Positions 4,999-8,540 of a stretch of 8,540 nt of DNA are shown piece by piece. Within the stretch, counting starts at the first letter, position 1, and every line of letters starts with the position of its first letter. Below the pieces are notes generated by a model. That model saw only the letters and a program-made list of their open reading frames with translations. It did no database searches and was not told the origin of the DNA. A program made the position numbers and the translations under genes. Source of the DNA: a candidate division WWE3 bacterium (GTDB lineage Bacteria > Patescibacteriota > WWE3 > UBA101185 > UBA10185); assembly GCA_003564915.1 (NCBI GenBank), contig PXDX01000039.1, positions 1 to 8,540 on the forward strand. The letters run 5' to 3'.

Positions 4999-6543
4999 AT
5001 GTCTGCCCTGGGATTGCATTTAAAACCTAACGGCTTCGCCGCCGTGGAAGTTGAATTTAAAAAGGGGAAACGATTTTTGGGAAACAGCTCTTATCGAAAT
5101 TTACCCGATATCAACCTTAATTTCTCGGAAAAAGAATCGGTTTCTGCCTATACTGAAAATCTTAAAGAGTTTATTTATGATAGCGGTTTTAAATCCAAAC
5201 GTGCAATTGTTGCCCTTCCTCAAGAGGAGGTTTTTGTAAGAACTATAAAAGTTCCTCTCATGAGTGAGAAGGATCTGAGTAATTTCATTAAATACGAGTC
5301 GGAGCAATATATTCCCCTACCCTTAAATGAAGTAACCTTGGGCTACGATTTGATCCCTGTCAATACAGCCGTTCAAAAAAAGATGAACGTTCTTCTGGTT
5401 GCCGCTAAAAAAAGTACGGTTGAAGATTACATAAAACTGGTTAAGAAAGCCCATCTTACACCGATTGCATTGGAACCGGAATCTTTGGCTATGGCTAGAG
5501 CGCTTAAAACTTCTTACAGACCTGATTCCGCTGAAATTGTTGTCGAAATAGGACAAAGACAGACATTGATAGTACTTTCATATCATGGGTACGTTGTCTT
5601 GACACGTACTGTTCCCTTTGGAGACATTTCTTTAGTACGTGCCTTAGAGCAAAAACTGGAACTTGATACATCCCAGGCCATTGAATACAAGAATTCCTAT
5701 GGATTGGACCAAACAAAAGTCGAAGGGAAGGTTTTTGCAGCTTTAAGTCCGGTTTTTGATAAGGTGATAGTAGAAATTAAGAAGTCCAAGGTTTTTTTCA
5801 GCACCCATAATCCCGAAGTTAAAATCGATAAAGTTATTGTTTCCGGACAAACAGCACTTATGCCCGGTTTGCTCATTTATATGATCAATAACTTTAATAT
5901 TGAAGTTGAGCTTGCAAATCCCTGGACCAAATTCGATTTGGATATCAGAAGTTCTCAGAAAGAGGATATAGTTCGTAACGGGCCAATATTTGTGGTTCCT
6001 GTCGGTTTAGCCTTAAAGTTGGATAGTGATCCCGGAAACAGCTCGGGTAAGGGGGGCGGATCCGGTTTTGGGGATATTTTGCAGAAGATAACATCATTGA
6101 TAGGTAAAAATGGAAGCGAGGAAGACTCCGGAGAAGACTCTGGAGAAGACTCTGGAGAAGACAGTCCCCCACCCGACTTTCTTCCCCCTGAAAGTTCCGT
6201 TAAAGATAATGAATTAGCAGAGGATTTGAGTAAAAAGAAATTAGAGAAAGATTCACCCGAAAAAGTTACCTCTATTTCTGATGGTCCCGAAGATGCCTTT
6301 TCCCAAAAGTTGGATGAAAGCATGAATGACATTGCAGATTCAATGGAAAAAGAATTGGAAGATATTTCCCCCTTAACCGATTCAAACCTTGAAGAGGGAC
6401 TGCCTCAACTCGAACAAGACCCTCTTAAGTCCGAAATAGATAGTGAAGTGGGACAAAAACCAATAGAGGAGAACATGAACAACGATTCGAATACAGATAA
6501 TGTCGAACAAGAGATTATTGAAGACAGGGAAAATAAGGAATAG
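4999..6543 (+). CDS. pilM: PilM, type IV pilus platform protein, with acidic C-terminal extension
   Basis: A 514-residue cytoplasmic protein. Residues 1-343 are the PilM/FtsA-like actin-fold core: N-terminal LGLHLKPNGFAAVEVE, an ALPQEEVFVRTIKVPLMSEKDL block (72-93), IKYESEQYIPLPLNEV (97-112), a second subdomain with VVEIGQRQTLIVLSYHG (181-197), and VSGQTALMPGL (281-291) followed by a VELANPW step. PilM normally binds ATP and the N-terminus of PilN and helps link the inner-membrane platform to the motor. Here the usual acidic D-x-G positions read H-x-K and E-x-G and the late GGG reads GQT, so nucleotide binding may be weak or lost. About 170 extra residues follow the core: a Gly/Ser linker, an amphipathic GFGDILQKITSLIGK (356-370), a DSGE repeat, then a Glu/Asp/Ser-rich tail. 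Family PilM proteins are usually about 350 residues. It is first of a pilM-N-O unit, 2 bases before pilN. Confidence 0.93.
   Translation: MSALGLHLKPNGFAAVEVEFKKGKRFLGNSSYRNLPDINLNFSEKESVSAYTENLKEFIYDSGFKSKRAIVALPQEEVFVRTIKVPLMSEKDLSNFIKYESEQYIPLPLNEVTLGYDLIPVNTAVQKKMNVLLVAAKKSTVEDYIKLVKKAHLTPIALEPESLAMARALKTSYRPDSAEIVVEIGQRQTLIVLSYHGYVVLTRTVPFGDISLVRALEQKLELDTSQAIEYKNSYGLDQTKVEGKVFAALSPVFDKVIVEIKKSKVFFSTHNPEVKIDKVIVSGQTALMPGLLIYMINNFNIEVELANPWTKFDLDIRSSQKEDIVRNGPIFVVPVGLALKLDSDPGNSSGKGGGSGFGDILQKITSLIGKNGSEEDSGEDSGEDSGEDSPPPDFLPPESSVKDNELAEDLSKKKLEKDSPEKVTSISDGPEDAFSQKLDESMNDIADSMEKELEDISPLTDSNLEEGLPQLEQDPLKSEIDSEVGQKPIEENMNNDSNTDNVEQEIIEDRENKE
6121..6165 (+). repeat. In-frame 12-bp tandem repeat in the pilM tail
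   Basis: Three copies of GAAGACTCYGGA (6121-6132, 6133-6144, 6145-6156; one C/T difference in the first) plus a partial copy GAAGACAGT (6157-6165). Each unit encodes Glu-Asp-Ser-Gly. Because the unit is a multiple of three, slippage changes tail length without shifting the frame. Confidence 0.9.
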
Positions 6544-6545
6544 AA

Positions 6546-7112
6546 ATGGATAGAAATATAAACCTTTTAACAAAAGAAGAAAAGATAGATCAGTTTAAAT
6601 CTAAGGCAGTTAAAGCCAGCACAGTATTTACAATAATATTAATGTTGGCGGTTGGCGGACTCAGTTTTTATTATTACGGTAAAGCTCGGGCCTTAAAATC
6701 TTCCATTACATCCGCAGGGAACCGAATCTCGAATGCACGCGGCAAGATCGATGATATGTCCGAAACCGAGATTGTTGCCCGCAATCTTTACAAAAAATAC
6801 TCAGTGATATCGGACATTTTTGATGAAAGGATACGCTTTTCCTCCTTATTTGATCATTTTGATTCAAAGGTACCCAGTGGAGTTTTCATAAGTTCCCTTA
6901 ATTTTAGGGGTGCCGGTGAAATAAACATATCGGGGGATGCCAACAACTATATTCTGGTATCCCAGTTTTTGGATAATTTGAATTCAGATGATGAAGCGCA
7001 AATATTTTCTGAAGCAAATCTATCGTCGGCGTCGTTGAATGCCACCGATCGTTCGGTTAGTTTTTCAATATCGATTACTTACGATTCGGATATTATTAGA
7101 GGTACCAACTAA
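6546..7112 (+). CDS. pilN: PilN, type IV pilus inner-membrane platform protein
   Basis: A 188-residue bitopic membrane protein. Residues 4-8 (NINLL) are the short cytoplasmic motif by which PilN docks into PilM, so the PilM-PilN contact appears kept although the PilM active site looks altered. One membrane helix lies at about 24-43 (ASTVFTIILMLAVGGLSFYY), then a coiled-coil-like segment (44-90) and a small alpha/beta domain with VPSGVFISSLNF (109-120), a PilN signature. This domain would pair with PilO on the outer face of the membrane. Length is typical. AAGGAA (6535-6540) supplies the ribosome binding site, inside the end of pilM; the gap to pilM is 2 bases, indicating one transcript. Confidence 0.92.
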   Translation: MDRNINLLTKEEKIDQFKSKAVKASTVFTIILMLAVGGLSFYYYGKARALKSSITSAGNRISNARGKIDDMSETEIVARNLYKKYSVISDIFDERIRFSSLFDHFDSKVPSGVFISSLNFRGAGEINISGDANNYILVSQFLDNLNSDDEAQIFSEANLSSASLNATDRSVSFSISITYDSDIIRGTN

Positions 7113-7116
7113 AAGC

Positions 7117-7992
7117 ATGGATTTAGGGAAAGATCTAAAAGGTTACAATGTTGAAAAAGTTAATTTCTCAAGCATCATAGGTTTTTTTGTAAACTTTTTG
7201 GTTCCTTTGGCTTGTCTTTTAATAACGGCTGGATTAGCTTTTATTGTCTTGCTGCCCTCGTATAGGGAGATTCCATCGCTTGAGAATACTCTTCAGATCG
7301 AAGAAAACCTGGCGGTGCAACTAGAGACTAAAGCATCTACCCTTCTAAATATGGTCGATATTAGAGATACGATGGAAGACTATACAGTAGCAGTTGACTT
7401 GGCGCTGACATCGGAACCGAAGATTCCCGAACTCCTGTCGCAGGTGGACAGAATGGCCGGTGAATCCGGCATGGAAGTTACTAGTTTGAGCTACAGTAGA
7501 GGGTCCCGTTCCGCTTCTGATGACGGATACAATGATGTCGGTATTGCTTTAACCACATCAGGAACTTTCCCCCGGCTATTGGATTTCATGGCTCGAATAG
7601 AAAGAGCTTCCAGACTGGTCTTGGTGGACGATATAAGATACTCATCTAAAAGAGAAGATGAAGGTATAGTTATGTCGATTAATTACAGATTACATTCTCC
7701 TTATTTATCAGTGACATCGGATGCAGTTACTGACGAGCCGATTTTACTTGATATTTTTTCTCAGGAGTTTTTGGACGATATGGAGACGTTACAGAAACTC
7801 ACTTATTACGATATTAGTCAAGTTGAAGCTGAACCCTTCGATGACCCTGCTTTTGAGCAGCCTCTTTTAAATGATTTGGAAGAAGATCAGGAGAACGGCT
7901 CTCCCTTTGGAGGCGGTTTTGCGGATGAACCTGATGAACCCGCGGAACCCGAACCGATTGAAGAGCCCGTTATTGATGGTCCGGAATTTTAA
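7117..7992 (+). CDS. pilO: PilO-like type IV pilus platform protein with acidic C-terminal tail
   Basis: A 291-residue protein from ATG 7117, 4 bases after the pilN stop. The same frame is open further upstream to an ATG at 7039, but that start would overlap pilN by 74 bases and prepend an unrelated MPPIVRLVFQ stretch, so I reject it. A membrane helix spans about residues 20-48, followed by a coiled coil (50-95), and a PilO-type alpha/beta domain: IPELLSQVDRMAGESGMEVTSL (103-124), TTSGTFPRLLDFMARIERASRLVLVDDI (146-173), a clear PilO pattern. It should pair with PilN to form the alignment complex. After about residue 200 it departs from the family: a linker and then an acidic, Pro-rich tail (236-291) that would lie outside the membrane. 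No good Shine-Dalgarno is visible (AGAGG at 7098-7102 is 14 bases away), suggesting coupling to pilN. Confidence 0.9.
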   Translation: MDLGKDLKGYNVEKVNFSSIIGFFVNFLVPLACLLITAGLAFIVLLPSYREIPSLENTLQIEENLAVQLETKASTLLNMVDIRDTMEDYTVAVDLALTSEPKIPELLSQVDRMAGESGMEVTSLSYSRGSRSASDDGYNDVGIALTTSGTFPRLLDFMARIERASRLVLVDDIRYSSKREDEGIVMSINYRLHSPYLSVTSDAVTDEPILLDIFSQEFLDDMETLQKLTYYDISQVEAEPFDDPAFEQPLLNDLEEDQENGSPFGGGFADEPDEPAEPEPIEEPVIDGPEF

Positions 7993-8016
7993 AAATCATT
8001 GGTTTATATCTATATC
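7988..8016 (+). promoter_or_regulatory. Predicted promoter giving a leaderless mRNA for the last pilin
   Basis: TTTAAA (7988-7993, 4/6), a 17-base spacer and TATATC (8011-8016, 4/6), ending 6 bases before ATG 8023. TATATC occurs twice in tandem (8005-8010 and 8011-8016). There is no Shine-Dalgarno. Each box is weak on its own; the shared spacing with the other leaderless starts is the main support. Confidence 0.45.
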
Positions 8017-8022
8017 TAACGT

Positions 8023-8540
8023 ATGAATTATTTGAGAATTAATGAGAAAGGTTTTACTTTGATCGAAGTACTGATCGCAGTTTCCCTTATTGCGGTATTA
8101 TCTGCGGTGATGTTTGCGGCCATAAATCCTGATGTACTGCTTACCAGATCCAAACGTGGTCGAGCGGAAGCAGAGCTACATCAGCTTGTTGAGGTTATTG
8201 ATGTGGCTAGGGTTTCAACAGGTATGGTTTTGGGCCAGCTTTCGGGTAATTGGTGTTCCCTTTGCTCCTGTATCGATGAAGGTGAACTGGATTCCTTGGA
8301 ACCCAACCACCAATGTTATCAAGACTGGGATAGCTTTAGAAATAATTTACGGGTGAATTCAGGAGGAGTAGTTGATCTTACCGCCTTGGAAAGAGATCCT
8401 TGGGGCAGTCCTTATTTGGTTGAAGAGGCTGAGCTTGGTCCCGGAACTGATCCTTGTAACCACGATCAAATACGCAGCGCAGGTCCTGACAGAATTTACG
8501 GTACCGATGATGATATTATTATCTATCTTCCCTTTCACAG
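8023..8540 (+). CDS. Type IV prepilin, GspG-like (3' end outside the window)
   Basis: Frame 1 is open from ATG 8023 to the end of the window, giving 172 residues plus two bases, so the C-terminus is missing. Leader MNYLRINEKG is cleaved at G10/F11; mature FTLIEVLIAVSLIAVLSAV has Glu5 and NP at mature 25-26, then a TRSKRGR basic patch. The head contains W77-C-S-L-C-S-C (Cys78, 81, 83), Cys98 and Cys145. The C-terminal part has DPWGSPYLVE (125-134) and RSAGPDRIYGTDDDIIIY (151-168), which match the 'DPWGxPY' and 'S-x-G-x-D...GTxDDI' elements of GspG-type pseudopilins, where the acidic loop binds calcium. It is the only pilin here with this complete GspG ending. It starts 30 bases after pilO. It could be the shaft subunit of a pseudopilus-like fibre or an alternative pilin. 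Confidence 0.88.
   Translation, partial: MNYLRINEKGFTLIEVLIAVSLIAVLSAVMFAAINPDVLLTRSKRGRAEAELHQLVEVIDVARVSTGMVLGQLSGNWCSLCSCIDEGELDSLEPNHQCYQDWDSFRNNLRVNSGGVVDLTALERDPWGSPYLVEEAELGPGTDPCNHDQIRSAGPDRIYGTDDDIIIYLPFH

Noticed and set aside
5955..6332. A 125-residue minus-strand ORF opposite the pilM tail
   Set aside because: It is the Ser/Pro-rich mirror of the acidic repeat-rich coding strand and has no recognisable features; it is explained by the codon bias of pilM.
7039..7116. Upstream extension of pilO to ATG 7039
   Set aside because: It would overlap pilN by 74 bases and add residues unlike any PilO N-terminus; ATG 7117 directly after the pilN stop gives the normal topology.
8132..8356. 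A 74-residue + strand ORF near the window end
   Set aside because: It lies in the wrong frame inside the last pilin, whose frame runs from ATG 8023 through the window edge with a clear prepilin signal and GspG-type C-terminal motifs.
1..8540. Recoding of TGA as glycine (Gracilibacteria/Absconditabacteria code)
   Set aside because: TGA ends the genes at 1295, 3871 and 4967 at sensible places next to downstream starts, and no in-frame TGA is needed to keep any gene open.
1..8540. CRISPR arrays, tRNA or rRNA genes, insertion sequences
   Set aside because: No spaced direct repeats, no cloverleaf or rRNA-like segments, and no transposase or terminal inverted repeats were seen; the window is almost fully occupied by pilus genes.

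Overview
The window is a type IV pilus (T4P) locus read entirely from the + strand. The prepilins have an FTLIE N-terminus, an N/D-P pair at mature positions 25-26 and an RARDS/RARDG-type basic patch just after the membrane helix. Together with the PilX/GspK-like protein of the 'GQALLFVIVALTIAL' type, this is the style seen in Candidate Phyla Radiation (Patescibacteria) genomes. I infer a CPR bacterium and cannot resolve the lineage. TGA ends several genes, so the Gly-TGA code of Gracilibacteria does not apply. Base composition is moderately AT-rich throughout, with no sign of a transferred block.

Layout. 1-351: the 3' end of a large surface/pilus-associated protein. 354-1295: a PilX/GspK-like protein. 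1395-1832: a GspG/PilA-type pilin. 2018-2635: the best candidate for the major pilin, with its own promoter, a near-perfect ribosome binding site and a strong hairpin after its stop. 2789-3241: a third GspG-like pilin. 3329-4967: three coupled minor pilins in the order GspH/FimT, GspI/PilV, GspJ/PilW. 4999-7992: pilM-pilN-pilO, the inner-membrane assembly platform. 8023 to the window end: a fourth GspG-like pilin, cut by the window edge. This last gene and the first fragment are open at the window ends.

How it works together. GspH/I/J/K-like minor pilins would form the tip or priming complex and the GspG-like proteins the shaft. PilM (cytoplasmic, FtsA-like) would bind the INLL motif at the PilN N-terminus, and PilN and PilO would pair through their periplasm-side domains. 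The motor ATPases (PilB/PilT), PilC and the prepilin peptidase are not in the window. No secretin is seen, as expected for a lineage without a classical outer membrane.

The most notable signal is regulatory. Four genes (2789, 3329, 4999, 8023) have a predicted -10 box ending exactly 6 bases before the ATG and no Shine-Dalgarno sequence, which predicts leaderless mRNAs. Most other genes have a recognisable Shine-Dalgarno (pilO's is doubtful), and the putative major pilin alone has a roughly 60-base leader with a very strong one. Other oddities are a PilM whose nucleotide-binding motifs look degenerate and which carries a long acidic tail with an in-frame 12-bp tandem repeat, and two prepilins with Ala instead of Gly before the cleavage site.
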